A stretch of 64,000 bases of DNA, from contig NZ_CP102850.1 of NCBI RefSeq assembly GCF_024734075.1, forward strand, positions 3,844,001 through 3,908,000, given 5' to 3'. This document shows, piece by piece, positions 55,387 to 63,683 of this stretch. The stretch is from Gordonia mangrovi (GTDB taxonomy: Bacteria; Actinomycetota; Actinomycetes; Mycobacteriales; Mycobacteriaceae). Under the pieces are notes generated by a model. The model was given only the letters and a program-made list of their open reading frames with translations, was not told where the DNA came from and ran no database searches. Every line of letters begins with the position of its first letter. Positions within the stretch are counted from its first letter, which is position 1. Made by a program: the position numbers and the translations under genes.

Positions 55387-57384
55387 ATGGCCCGCAGAAC
55401 TTTTCATCGATCCCGATATCAGCGCTACGCGGGTGGACCGGATCCGCTCGCACCACCGGTCGACCTCCGCGAGGCGTTACGCGACATCGGCGACGACGTG
55501 ATGGCCGGCGCGTCGCCGCAGCGCGCGTTGCGCGAGTTCCTGCGGCGGGGTTCGGAGGACATGCGGGGTCTGGACCGGTTGCGTGAGCAGGTCAACCGCC
55601 GACGCCAGGAGATGCTCAAGAAGCGCAATCTCGACGGCACATTCGGCGAGATCCGCGAACTGCTCGATCGGGCGGTTCTGGAGGAGCGCAAACAACTCGC
55701 GCGTGACCTCGACGACGACGCGCGCTTCGCCGAGATGCAGATCGGCAGCCTGCCGCCCTCGACCGCCCAGGCCGTCGAGGAACTGTCCGAATACAACTGG
55801 CGCAGCCCGCAGGCCCGCGAGGACTACGACAAGATCAAGGATCTGCTCGGCCGGGAACTGCTCGACCAGCGCTTCGCCGGGATGAAGGAAGCCCTCGAAG
55901 GGGCCGGTGAGCAAGATCGGCAGCGCATCTCCGAGATGCTCAAGGACCTCAACGAGTTGCTCGACGCGCACAACCGCGGTGCGGACACCACCGAGCAGTT
56001 CGACGATTTCATGCGCAAGCACGGCGAGTACTTCCCGGAGAACCCACGCAACACCGAGGAACTCATCGACTCGCTGGCGCAGCGTGCGGCCGCGGCACAG
56101 CAGTTCTACAACTCGCTGACTCCGGAGCAACGCGCCGAACTCGATCAGCTCGCCCAGCAGGCGTTCGGTTCGCCCGACCTCATGAGCCAACTGGCCCAGA
56201 TGGATTCGGCGCTACGCCAAGCGCGTCCCGGGCTGGACTGGGACGATGCGCAGTCCTTCTCAGGCGACCAGCCGATGGGCCTCGGCGAAGGCGCGGCCGC
56301 GTTGCGCGACATCTCCGAACTCGAGGCGCTGAGCGAGCAGCTCTCCCAGCAGTATGCCGGTGCGCAGCTGGACGACATCGATATCGATGCGCTCGCACGG
56401 CAACTCGGTGATCAAGCTGCGGTCGACGTCCGCACGTTGCAGGAGCTCGAGAAGGCGTTGTCGGAGCAGGGGTTCTTCGATCGGACATCCGATGGGCAAC
56501 TCCGGCTGAGCCCGAAGGCCATGCGGCAGCTGGGTCAATCGATCTTCCGCGACATCGCCGAGCAACTGTCGGGGCGGGGGGACCGTCAGACCCGGCGCAG
56601 CGGCGCACTCGGGGAGCCCACCGGCGCATCGCGGGAGTGGGAGTTCGGTGACACCGACCCCTGGGATGTGACCCGTACGGTGTCGAATGCGGTGCTGCGG
56701 ACCATCTCGGAGACCGACGAGCCGACGCTGGCGGCCGGCGAGATGGCGCGCGCCGGAGTGCGGATCGATGTGCGCGACGTCGAGACCGCCGAGACCGAGG
56801 CACGTACCCAGGCCGCCGTCGTGTTGCTGGTGGACACCTCGTTCTCGATGGAGATGGAGGGCCGGTGGACACCGATGAAGCGCACCGCCATCGCGCTCAA
56901 CCATCTCGTCTCCACCCGGTTCCGCAGCGACGAGTTGCATCTGATCGCGTTCGGTCGGTACGCGCGCTCGATCGACATCGCGGAACTGACCGGCCTGCAA
57001 CCGCGGATGGAACAGGGCACCAACCTGCACCACGCACTTCTCCTGGCGCAGCGGCATCTGCGACGGTTCCCCAATGCCCAACCGGTGGTGCTGGTGGTCA
57101 CCGACGGTGAACCCACCGCCCACCTCGACCCCAGTGGCGAGCCCTTCTTCTTCTACCCGCCGCATCCGCAGACCATCGCGTTGACGGTTCGCGAACTCGA
57201 TCATGTCGCCCGGCTGGGCGCACAGGTCACATTCTTCCGGCTCGGCGAAGATCCCGGTCTCGCGCACTTCATGGACCAGATCGCGCGACGGATCGGCGGA
57301 CGGGTGGTGGCTCCCGACATCGACGGACTCGGTGCCGCCGTGGTCGGCGACTACCTGAGTTCGCGGCGCGGTCGGCGCGCCTGA
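55387..57384 (+). CDS. VWA-domain protein partnered with the AAA+ ATPase (Rv0959 type)
   Basis: 665 aa. Residues about 1-470 are helical and charged (LRDIGDDVMAGASPQRALRE; many Glu/Gln/Arg), with a coiled-coil look. A von Willebrand A domain fills the C-terminus: MIDAS LVDTSFSMEMEG (D483, S485, S487), EQGTNLHHALLLA with the Thr, and VLVVTDGEPTAH with the Asp. In MoxR-VWA pairs the VWA protein binds a metal-dependent client while the ATPase remodels it. 87 bp separate the two genes; AGGGGG precedes ATG 55387. Confidence 0.9.
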   Translation: MARRTFHRSRYQRYAGGPDPLAPPVDLREALRDIGDDVMAGASPQRALREFLRRGSEDMRGLDRLREQVNRRRQEMLKKRNLDGTFGEIRELLDRAVLEERKQLARDLDDDARFAEMQIGSLPPSTAQAVEELSEYNWRSPQAREDYDKIKDLLGRELLDQRFAGMKEALEGAGEQDRQRISEMLKDLNELLDAHNRGADTTEQFDDFMRKHGEYFPENPRNTEELIDSLAQRAAAAQQFYNSLTPEQRAELDQLAQQAFGSPDLMSQLAQMDSALRQARPGLDWDDAQSFSGDQPMGLGEGAAALRDISELEALSEQLSQQYAGAQLDDIDIDALARQLGDQAAVDVRTLQELEKALSEQGFFDRTSDGQLRLSPKAMRQLGQSIFRDIAEQLSGRGDRQTRRSGALGEPTGASREWEFGDTDPWDVTRTVSNAVLRTISETDEPTLAAGEMARAGVRIDVRDVETAETEARTQAAVVLLVDTSFSMEMEGRWTPMKRTAIALNHLVSTRFRSDELHLIAFGRYARSIDIAELTGLQPRMEQGTNLHHALLLAQRHLRRFPNAQPVVLVVTDGEPTAHLDPSGEPFFFYPPHPQTIALTVRELDHVARLGAQVTFFRLGEDPGLAHFMDQIARRIGGRVVAPDIDGLGAAVVGDYLSSRRGRRA

Positions 57385-57492
57385 GCCGATCGAATCGGGG
57401 TCGTCCTCAGGGTTTTCCCTGTCGTCGGACCCGACGATGCACACTGAAGATCAGGGTGGTTGCGTGCTGCGATCGTCAGTAGGCTCTCCGGT

Positions 57493-58128
57493 GTGACCAC
57501 TCCCGACGACCTTCCGGCGCCCGACGATGCGCGGGCGCGTCTGCGTGCGGCGGACGCCGATCGCGAACTGGTGCATCAGATCCTCTCCGCGGCGGTGGAG
57601 CGGGGCAGCCTGACGCTGAGCGAATACGAAGAGCGCGCCGGCCGGGCCGTCGCGGCGAAGACGTTCGGCGAGCTCGACGCCCTCACCGACGACCTACCGG
57701 TGGGACAACTCGGTGTGCCGATGCCCTTCGTCGGGGAGACGACGGTCAGCCGTGTCGCGCCGCCGTCGGGTCGTCGACCGATCCAACACAGGTTCGCGCT
57801 GATGTCGGGGACCGAGTTGCGCGGCAACGTCCCCGTCGGGGATGGCCTCACCGCCACCGCGGTGATGGGCGGTATCGACATCGACCTGCGTGAGGTCGAG
57901 TTCACCGCGCCCCAACTCACCATTCGCTGCACCGCACTGATGGGCGGTATCGACATCACCGTGCCTCCGGACGTGGGTGTCGATGTCAACGGTTGGGCCG
58001 TCATGGGCGGATTCGGCGGACGTGCGGCCGGTCCGGGAGCGCCCGGGGCGCCGACGGTGCGTGTCGTCGGTCTGGCGTTGATGGGAGCGGTCGAGGTCAA
58101 ACGCAAGGACCGCGAGCCCCGCCGATAG
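57493..58128 (+). CDS. DUF1707 and LiaF-C-like cell-envelope protein
   Basis: 211 aa from GTG 57493. N-terminal DUF1707 module: RLRAADADRELVHQILSAAVERGSLTLSEYEERAGRAVAAKTFGEL. Middle and C-terminal beta-rich part with three repeated motifs (TAVMGGIDIDLRE, TALMGGIDITVPP, WAVMGGFGGRA), the LiaF-type cell-wall-response fold. No membrane segment is visible. DUF1707 proteins are common in actinobacteria, with no agreed function. The upstream in-frame extension to 57460 is judged untranslated. Confidence 0.87.
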   Translation: MTTPDDLPAPDDARARLRAADADRELVHQILSAAVERGSLTLSEYEERAGRAVAAKTFGELDALTDDLPVGQLGVPMPFVGETTVSRVAPPSGRRPIQHRFALMSGTELRGNVPVGDGLTATAVMGGIDIDLREVEFTAPQLTIRCTALMGGIDITVPPDVGVDVNGWAVMGGFGGRAAGPGAPGAPTVRVVGLALMGAVEVKRKDREPRR

Positions 58129-58157
58129 TTCCGTGCGTGGGACGCGTGCGGGGATGG

Positions 58158-59105
58158 TCAGGCCAGTAGGAGCGCGATCACGGCGATCGCCGGGATCGAC
58201 CCGAGGGTCGTGATCAGCGCGGTGTCGCGAGCGAGGATCTGGGCTCGTCGATACCGGGTCGAGTACACCAGCACGTTCTGTGCGGTGGGCAGTGCCGCGA
58301 TCACCACCTGCGCGAAGAGGTCATGGCCGGTCTCACCGAAACCCCAGCGGGCGATGATGTACACCAGCACCGGCATGGCGACGATCTTCAACACGGTGGC
58401 CAGCGCAATGTCGCGGCGGGGACTCTCGCCCTTCTTGAACACCGCGACACCGGTCAGCGAGAGTCCGAAGGCCAGCAGCGCGCAGGGCACCGATGCATTG
58501 CCCAGCATTCTCATCGGTTCGAGGATCGCCGTCGGTGGCTGCCGCCCCAGCGCGGACACGGTGAGACCGGCGACGCCGCCGAGCACGATCGGATTGGTGA
58601 GCGGAGCGACGACCGCATCGCGCAACGTGGCGGACCGGGACGCGTGGCCGAGTGCGGGATCGGTGACGGTCAGGTCGAGGGTGATGAGCGCGATCGGCGA
58701 ATAGATCAGGATCTGGAACAACAGCAGCGGAGCGATGAACGAGGCGTCGTCGAGCACGAAGATGGCGATCGGCAGGCCCAGGTTGACGCTGTTCACATAG
58801 GAGGCCGCCAGGCCGCCGATGGCGAGTTCGGGGATGTGACGGTGCAGCCAGAGCCGAGCGACCAGCACGTAGACCACCCCGATGACGAGTGCACTGCCGC
58901 CAGCGATGACCAGCGTTTTCGAGAAGATCACCGACAGGTCGGAGGTGACCAGCGAATGGAACAGCAGGGCCGGTGTGCAGACGAAGAACACCAGGCGGGA
59001 CAACACCTCATGGGCGCTCTTGCCGAGGACCCGGGTCCGGCCGAGGAGGTAACCGACACCGACCACGATGAAGATGACGGTGAAACCGGAGACCACGCCA
59101 GACAC
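58158..59105 (-). CDS. auxin efflux carrier (AEC) family transporter
   Basis: 315 aa from GTG 59105, chosen because helix 1 (FTVIFIVVGVGYLLGR) follows at once; the longer frame adds only polar residues. About ten helices, two-fold related halves, with SYVNSVNLGLPIAIFVL and LPTAQNVLVYSTRY as the unwound substrate helices. Family members export organic acids or related anions using proton gradient. It is convergent with the DUF1707 gene (29 bp apart) and divergent from the DUF4190 gene. Substrate unknown. Confidence 0.9.
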   Translation of the reverse strand: MSGVVSGFTVIFIVVGVGYLLGRTRVLGKSAHEVLSRLVFFVCTPALLFHSLVTSDLSVIFSKTLVIAGGSALVIGVVYVLVARLWLHRHIPELAIGGLAASYVNSVNLGLPIAIFVLDDASFIAPLLLFQILIYSPIALITLDLTVTDPALGHASRSATLRDAVVAPLTNPIVLGGVAGLTVSALGRQPPTAILEPMRMLGNASVPCALLAFGLSLTGVAVFKKGESPRRDIALATVLKIVAMPVLVYIIARWGFGETGHDLFAQVVIAALPTAQNVLVYSTRYRRAQILARDTALITTLGSIPAIAVIALLLA

Positions 59106-59291
59106 CGGTCGAGTGTATTCACCGTGTGCCGACCGACCCGGCCGGCCACACTCGACATGCGACACGGCGGGCGGACCGTCGGCGCGTCGGGGGCAATTCA
59201 CTACATTGGAACGACCACCTCGGCCGCACGCCCGGACTGAGGCCGCCGATCTTCACCGACGCCGGGGCGGCGCCCGGGGAAGGATGCATTG

Positions 59292-59999
59292 ATGACCAAC
59301 CCGAATGACGGCACCCCGAAACCCGAGGGCGAACCGTCGGGAGAGTCGGCCGGGCCGCCGTATGAGAGGCAGCAGGACGGAACCGAGCAAGCCTGGAGCC
59401 CGCACTACGGGACGCCACCCGATGGCGACCAGCAATCCGGGACCCAGCCCTACGGCGGCCAAACCTACGGCGGCCAAACCTACGGGGCTGCGCCATACGG
59501 CGAGCAGCACGGTGGAGCCCAGCAGTACGGGGGTCAACCATATGGCGATCCCCAATACGGGGCACAGCAGTACGGGGCACAGCAGTACGGGGACCAGCCC
59601 TACGGGGCGCAACCTCCATACGGGGCGCAACCTCCATACGGGGCGCAACCTCCATATGGGGCGCAACAGTACGGGGCCCAACCATACGGGTCCCCGCAAT
59701 TCGGTGGGCCCTACGCGCAGGGTGGGTACCCGACCATGCGGCAGACCAACGCCAAGGCCATCGCCGCCCTGATCTGCGGCATCGGGTCCTTCCTCGCCTG
59801 TCCCGGCGTGCTCGGGGTGGTCGCGGTGATCCTCGGCAACTCGGCGCGCGACGAGATCGTCGCGTCGGCCGGCACCCAGGAGGGCGAAGGAATGGCCAAG
59901 GCCGGTGTCATCCTCGGGTGGATCTCGATCGCCCTGGTCGTCGTGGCCTTGCTCGTGGTGCTGATCGCGCTGATCATCGGCGCCGTTGCCTCGGTCTGA
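59292..59999 (+). CDS. Tyr/Gly/Gln-rich DUF4190 membrane protein
   Basis: 235 aa from ATG 59292. Residues 1-150 are low complexity: YGxQ and YGAQPP repeats. Residues about 155-235 form the DUF4190 two-helix unit (AKAIAALICGIGSFLACPG...VAVILGNSARDEI, then MAKAGVILGWISIALVVVALLVVL). The layout parallels the Rv0954-like protein: a flexible Tyr/Gly/Gln tail tethered to the membrane, perhaps for protein clustering, which is inference. Function unknown. Confidence 0.85.
   Translation: MTNPNDGTPKPEGEPSGESAGPPYERQQDGTEQAWSPHYGTPPDGDQQSGTQPYGGQTYGGQTYGAAPYGEQHGGAQQYGGQPYGDPQYGAQQYGAQQYGDQPYGAQPPYGAQPPYGAQPPYGAQQYGAQPYGSPQFGGPYAQGGYPTMRQTNAKAIAALICGIGSFLACPGVLGVVAVILGNSARDEIVASAGTQEGEGMAKAGVILGWISIALVVVALLVVLIALIIGAVASV
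59601..59654 (+). repeat. 18-bp tandem repeat coding YGAQPP
   Basis: Three identical consecutive 18-bp units (TACGGGGCGCAACCTCCA), in frame, followed by a near copy. Perfect DNA identity indicates recent duplication. Confidence 0.9.
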
Positions 60000-60171
60000 C
60001 GACGGCCCCCGACGGCGTTTTGGAGGATACGGCTGCAGCCCGGTAGTCTAGTGAGGTTGTGTGCCGCGCCTGACCGGCCGAAGGCTGTGACAGACCGGGC
60101 GCACCGATCGGCGGTCCGACCGATGATATCGGCGGACCCAGCGGAATCATACGTAGGAGAAGGGCTCAACC

Positions 60172-60345
60172 ATGGCTGTACCCAAGCGCCGGATGTCGCG
60201 GGCGAACACCCGCAGCCGTCGTTCGCAGTGGAAGGCGGACAACCCCGCTTTGCAAGAGGTGAAGGTGAACGGTGTCGCGCAGCGCATCCCGCGTCGCCTG
60301 GTGAAGGCGGCCAAGGCCGGCGTCATCGACCTGGATCGTCGCTGA
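60172..60345 (+). CDS. rpmF: 50S ribosomal protein L32
   Basis: 57 aa: starts [20 protein letters not shown] and ends [13 protein letters not shown]. The AVPKRR start with the following Arg-rich stretch is the L32 hallmark. No cysteine is present, so this is the zinc-independent form. AGGAGAAG lies 12-20 bp before the ATG. The 172-bp upstream gap holds its promoter. A very clear hairpin follows 55 bp after the stop, so the gene is probably a single transcript. Confidence 0.96.
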   Translation: MAVPKRRMSRANTRSRRSQWKADNPALQEVKVNGVAQRIPRRLVKAAKAGVIDLDRR

Positions 60346-60399
60346 GCGTTGCCTGCTGACTCCCGCACGGGAGCCACGGCACACCTCTGATCGGACTCG

Positions 60400-60429
60400 A
60401 CGACCGCCTCGGACTTTCGAGGCGGTCGT
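60400..60429 (+). terminator. rpmF terminator
   Basis: Perfect 12-bp arms ACGACCGCCTCG and CGAGGCGGTCGT with loop GACTTT, followed by TGTC. 55 bp after the rpmF stop, 50 bp before the next gene. Confidence 0.85.
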
Positions 60430-60478
60430 TGTCATGCCCGGAGAGGTTGTGCGCTGAACAGATGGACGCGATGGCCCA

Positions 60479-61114
60479 ATGCTGCAAGAGATCCTGAACG
60501 ACGTCGGTATCGCGGTGTTCGCCGCCTCCGGCGCGCTGCTCGGTGTCCGCAAGGATTTCGACCTCTGGGGGATCGTCACCGTCGGCGCCCTCACCGGGGT
60601 GGGTGGGGGAATCCTGCGCGATGTCATGCTGGGAATCACCCCTCCCTCGTCCATTGAGAACTGGTTGCCGATCGTGATCGCGGCCGCCACCAGCGTCGTC
60701 GTGTTCTTCTTTCATCCCGCCTTCGCGCAGTTGCGGCGCAGCGTGTTGCTCTTCGACGCCGTCGGCATGGGTGTCTTCGCGACGAGTGGTGCGGCGATCG
60801 CGGTCGATCACCAGGTCAGCGCGTTTGCCGCCACGCTGGTGGGTCTGCTGACCGCCGTCGGTGGCGGCATCCTGCGTGACGTGCTCGCCAACGAGATCCC
60901 GTTGCTGCTGCAGCCGGCCGACCTCTACGCGGTACCTGCTCTGTTGGGTGCCGCGGTTGTTGCCCTCGGTGGCGGCCAAACGTCGGTACCGATCTGGATC
61001 TGGCTCGTCGCCGGCACGATCGTGGCGACCGGCCTCCGAGTGCTGGGACTCATCTTCGGCTGGCGCCTGCCGACGGCGCCCGCAGGGGTCCGTCGCCGCC
61101 GTCGAGAGGCGTGA
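60479..61114 (+). CDS. UPF0126/TRIC-type seven-helix membrane protein
   Basis: 211 aa. Two copies of the glycine-rich UPF0126 motif: ALTGVGGGILRDVMLGITPP and LTAVGGGILRDVLANEIPLLL, each after a helix (GIAVFAASGALLGVRKDFDL; GVFATSGAAIAVDH). The fold is that of prokaryotic TRIC potassium channels. The Arg-rich C-terminus (RRRRREA) lies in the cytoplasm. Its last 65 bp overlap the convergent acyltransferase gene. Physiological role in bacteria is unclear. Confidence 0.88.
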   Translation: MLQEILNDVGIAVFAASGALLGVRKDFDLWGIVTVGALTGVGGGILRDVMLGITPPSSIENWLPIVIAAATSVVVFFFHPAFAQLRRSVLLFDAVGMGVFATSGAAIAVDHQVSAFAATLVGLLTAVGGGILRDVLANEIPLLLQPADLYAVPALLGAAVVALGGGQTSVPIWIWLVAGTIVATGLRVLGLIFGWRLPTAPAGVRRRRREA

Positions 61115-62480
61115 CCACCGCGACTCGGCGTGCCGTCGGCACCGCGGTACGCAGGATCGTGCGCACCTCCTCGAGGAACTCGCCCACCGTGGCGCGTCCG
61201 ACCGCCGTGTCGGGGAATCGGCTCCGGACCGCCAGCCCGCGGCCGGTACGGGAAATCCAGAACTGTGCATCGTCGGCAGTGGTCACATTCGAGATGTGGT
61301 GCGCGTCGATCTCGTCGTGCAGGTCGGCGCCCGGCAGATTGCGGTAGTCGACGTAAGAGACCATGAAGATGTCGTTACGGATCGGCGTGAATCCGCCGAG
61401 TGCCGCGATCACCCGCGCGATGGGGACATCCCCGAGCCGCACTGCCCGACGCAATTCGGGTCCGGTCCGCTGGAGGCCTGTGCAGAGGTCGTCGGTACCG
61501 TCCACGCGGATGGGGGCGTTGGTGGTGAACCACCCGACGGCGTTGCGCCAGGGCTCGGTGCGGCGTGTGTGCATCGGGAACAGCAGTGACAGTTGCGGAC
61601 CACCACCGAGTCGGTTGACCGCCTGTGCCATCGCCGACAACACGCCCGCGTAAACGCTGCCGCCGTTACGTCGGCAGAAGTCGGCGAACTCTTCGGTCTC
61701 GGACGGGCCGAGCAACGGCCGGACGTCGGCCCCCTGCGGGGCCGTCCCACCCTCACGCACACCGAGGTCGAGCGGAAATGTCGGCGGATGACCGTCGTGC
61801 TGGTCGAAGAAGTGCAGCCAGGAGAGCAGCCGGGAGTCCGAAGAGCTGATCTCGGTCGTCTCCGCTTCTGCCGCGCAGTAGTCGACGTAGCTTCCGATCA
61901 TCGGGAGTTCTTCGGCGGCGAACAGTTCCGGAGAGCGCCGGAAGCCGTGATAGAGACGGTGCACGTCGTCGACGATGATCGACATCGAGTAGGCGTCCAC
62001 ATGCGAGTGGTCGAAACCGCACAGAATCGTGGAACTGTCGGGCCGGTCGATCGCACCCAACAGGTATGCGGGGAACCCGAAGGGATGGCAGGCAGCGTCG
62101 AGTGCTGCCCACAGGACTTGTTGGAGCGCCACATCCGACGTCACCCGTACGCCGGGGGTCGCCGCGAGCCGTAGTGCGAGCGGATCGAACTCCTCGCGCA
62201 CGATGGTGTCGCCGCACTTCACGAACGAACTGTGCAAGGTTCCATGTCGCACGATCAGGGCGTGATAGGCGAGTCCGAGTGCGTGCCGGTCTATCGGGCC
62301 CTCGACCCGGAACGCGGCGGCGAGCCACGTGCTGTGTTCGCCTGCGCCGGCGAGATGAATGCCTTGATTGAATGACAGCGGTATCCGAGAGCGTTGCGGC
62401 GTCGCGTCTGACGAGTCCACCGACCACGTCAGCAGCTCACCCGATTCCGGGCGAAAACGGTCAATCGTGGTGACGTGCAC
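61050..62480 (-). CDS. PapA-like acyltransferase (condensation-domain superfamily)
   Basis: 476 aa from GTG 62480. The catalytic motif is DHSHVDAYS: His-x3-Asp is intact, but the first His and final Gly of the HHxxxDG consensus are Asp and Ala. PapA-like C-terminal segments are VGWFTTNAPIRVDG and VSYVDYRNLPG. In mycobacteria PapA enzymes esterify trehalose or polyketide lipids. No polyketide synthase lies beside it here, so the acceptor is unknown. The start codon was chosen because V in HVTTIDRF begins similarity; earlier codons are weak. Confidence 0.8.
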   Translation of the reverse strand: MHVTTIDRFRPESGELLTWSVDSSDATPQRSRIPLSFNQGIHLAGAGEHSTWLAAAFRVEGPIDRHALGLAYHALIVRHGTLHSSFVKCGDTIVREEFDPLALRLAATPGVRVTSDVALQQVLWAALDAACHPFGFPAYLLGAIDRPDSSTILCGFDHSHVDAYSMSIIVDDVHRLYHGFRRSPELFAAEELPMIGSYVDYCAAEAETTEISSSDSRLLSWLHFFDQHDGHPPTFPLDLGVREGGTAPQGADVRPLLGPSETEEFADFCRRNGGSVYAGVLSAMAQAVNRLGGGPQLSLLFPMHTRRTEPWRNAVGWFTTNAPIRVDGTDDLCTGLQRTGPELRRAVRLGDVPIARVIAALGGFTPIRNDIFMVSYVDYRNLPGADLHDEIDAHHISNVTTADDAQFWISRTGRGLAVRSRFPDTAVGRATVGEFLEEVRTILRTAVPTARRVAVVTPLDGGDGPLRAPSAGASRR

Positions 62481-62731
62481 GTGAGCGCCCCCGGAGTGCA
62501 CCGATCGAGCGGTGGTGCGTGAGACGCACGACACCTGCCGACTCCGATGCCGGTGATCGCAAACCCGTGCGGATAGACGTCTCCCTCCACTCGAGGATCT
62601 CGGTGGAGCACACCGCACCGAGTCGCGAACTCATGCTCGAACACAGCGTAGTCGCCATGGTCGTCGGCCGCTGTGCGGGCGTGGCGGGGCCGTTCGGCCG
62701 AGCCGACCACGGGCTCGACAAGGGGCCTCGG

Positions 62732-63502
62732 CTACTGGGCGATCACCTTGTTGACGGCCCGGTTGAGGAAGTTGGGAATGAACTTCGACGCGTTGCCCAG
62801 GACCAGCGTCTGGGTGCCGACCGAGTAGCTGGTGCGGTGCAACAGTTTGTCTTGGCGGGTGGGATGCACGGATTCCCACACCTTGTCGGCGACCTGTTCG
62901 GGCGTGATCCGGACGCCGAGGGTCTTGGTCGACTTAGCCTCGTTCATGGCCAGGGCCGTCTTTGCCCAGAGCGGCCAGATGCCCACGACGCGAATGTCGT
63001 CGTTCTCCCATTCCAGCTCGAGTGCTTCGGTCAGGCCGGCGACGAAGAACTTGGTCGCGCTATAGGTCGCGATACCGGGCTGGCCGTAGATGGCCGAGGC
63101 GGAGGCGATGTTCACCAGGTGCGCCCCCGGCGTCTTCTTCAGGTACGGATAGGCGGCCTGCGCGCCCAACGCGACACCGAGCGCGTCGATGTCGATCTGG
63201 CGCCGGACGGCGTCGGGGGAGATCTCGTGCAGCGGGCCCTCGACCAGGATGCCGGCGTTGTTGTCGAGGACGTCCAGGGTGCCCCCGGTGTGGCTGGTGA
63301 ACTCGGCCAGTGCGTTCTCCCACTGCTGCGGATCACGGACGTCGAGTGTCCCGGTGATGAACCCGGGATGGTTGGCCTTCACCTTCGCGAGCGCCTCGGC
63401 GTCCACGTCGAACACGCCAACCGTCCATCCTTCGCGCCCGAAGCGTTCCGCGGTCGCCAGTCCGATGCCTGCGGCGCCGCCCGTGATGAAGATCGATGAC
63501 AT
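62732..63502 (-). CDS. short-chain dehydrogenase/reductase
   Basis: 256 aa classical SDR. Cofactor motif TGGAAGIGLATAERF at the N-terminus, Asp after strand 2 (VGVFDVDAEA) favouring NAD(H), NNAG at 87-90, catalytic Ser in ASASAIYG and YSATK (Tyr, Lys). The protein oxidises or reduces a hydroxyl or keto group; substrate unknown. ATG 63502 starts divergently from an AurF-like oxygenase, with paired repeats between them, so the two are probably coregulated. Confidence 0.92.
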   Translation of the reverse strand: MSSIFITGGAAGIGLATAERFGREGWTVGVFDVDAEALAKVKANHPGFITGTLDVRDPQQWENALAEFTSHTGGTLDVLDNNAGILVEGPLHEISPDAVRRQIDIDALGVALGAQAAYPYLKKTPGAHLVNIASASAIYGQPGIATYSATKFFVAGLTEALELEWENDDIRVVGIWPLWAKTALAMNEAKSTKTLGVRITPEQVADKVWESVHPTRQDKLLHRTSYSVGTQTLVLGNASKFIPNFLNRAVNKVIAQ

Positions 63503-63604
63503 GTGCTTCTCCTGCGTTTGACCTGCGTGTTCGTGTGCCCACGTGAAACTTACCGGCGAGTATATATCCGCCGCTGTTCACTTCCGCATGACCCGATGCT
63601 ATCG

Positions 63605-63641
63605 TGACAACACGCATTGTCATAACAGTGCTCATTGTCAT
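63605..63641. promoter_or_regulatory. TGACAA/TTGTCA repeats in the SDR-AurF divergent region
   Basis: TGACAA (63605-63610) pairs with TTGTCA (63617-63622) across 6 bp. The right half recurs as CATTGTCAT at 63633-63641, 18 bp from the first copy of CATTGTCAT (63615-63623). A regulator operator in the 181-bp divergent region is likely; the regulator is not in the window. Confidence 0.6.
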
Positions 63642-63683
63642 GAAAGAACAGTTGTTCACCAACTGCCCGGAGGTCGAGACCAG

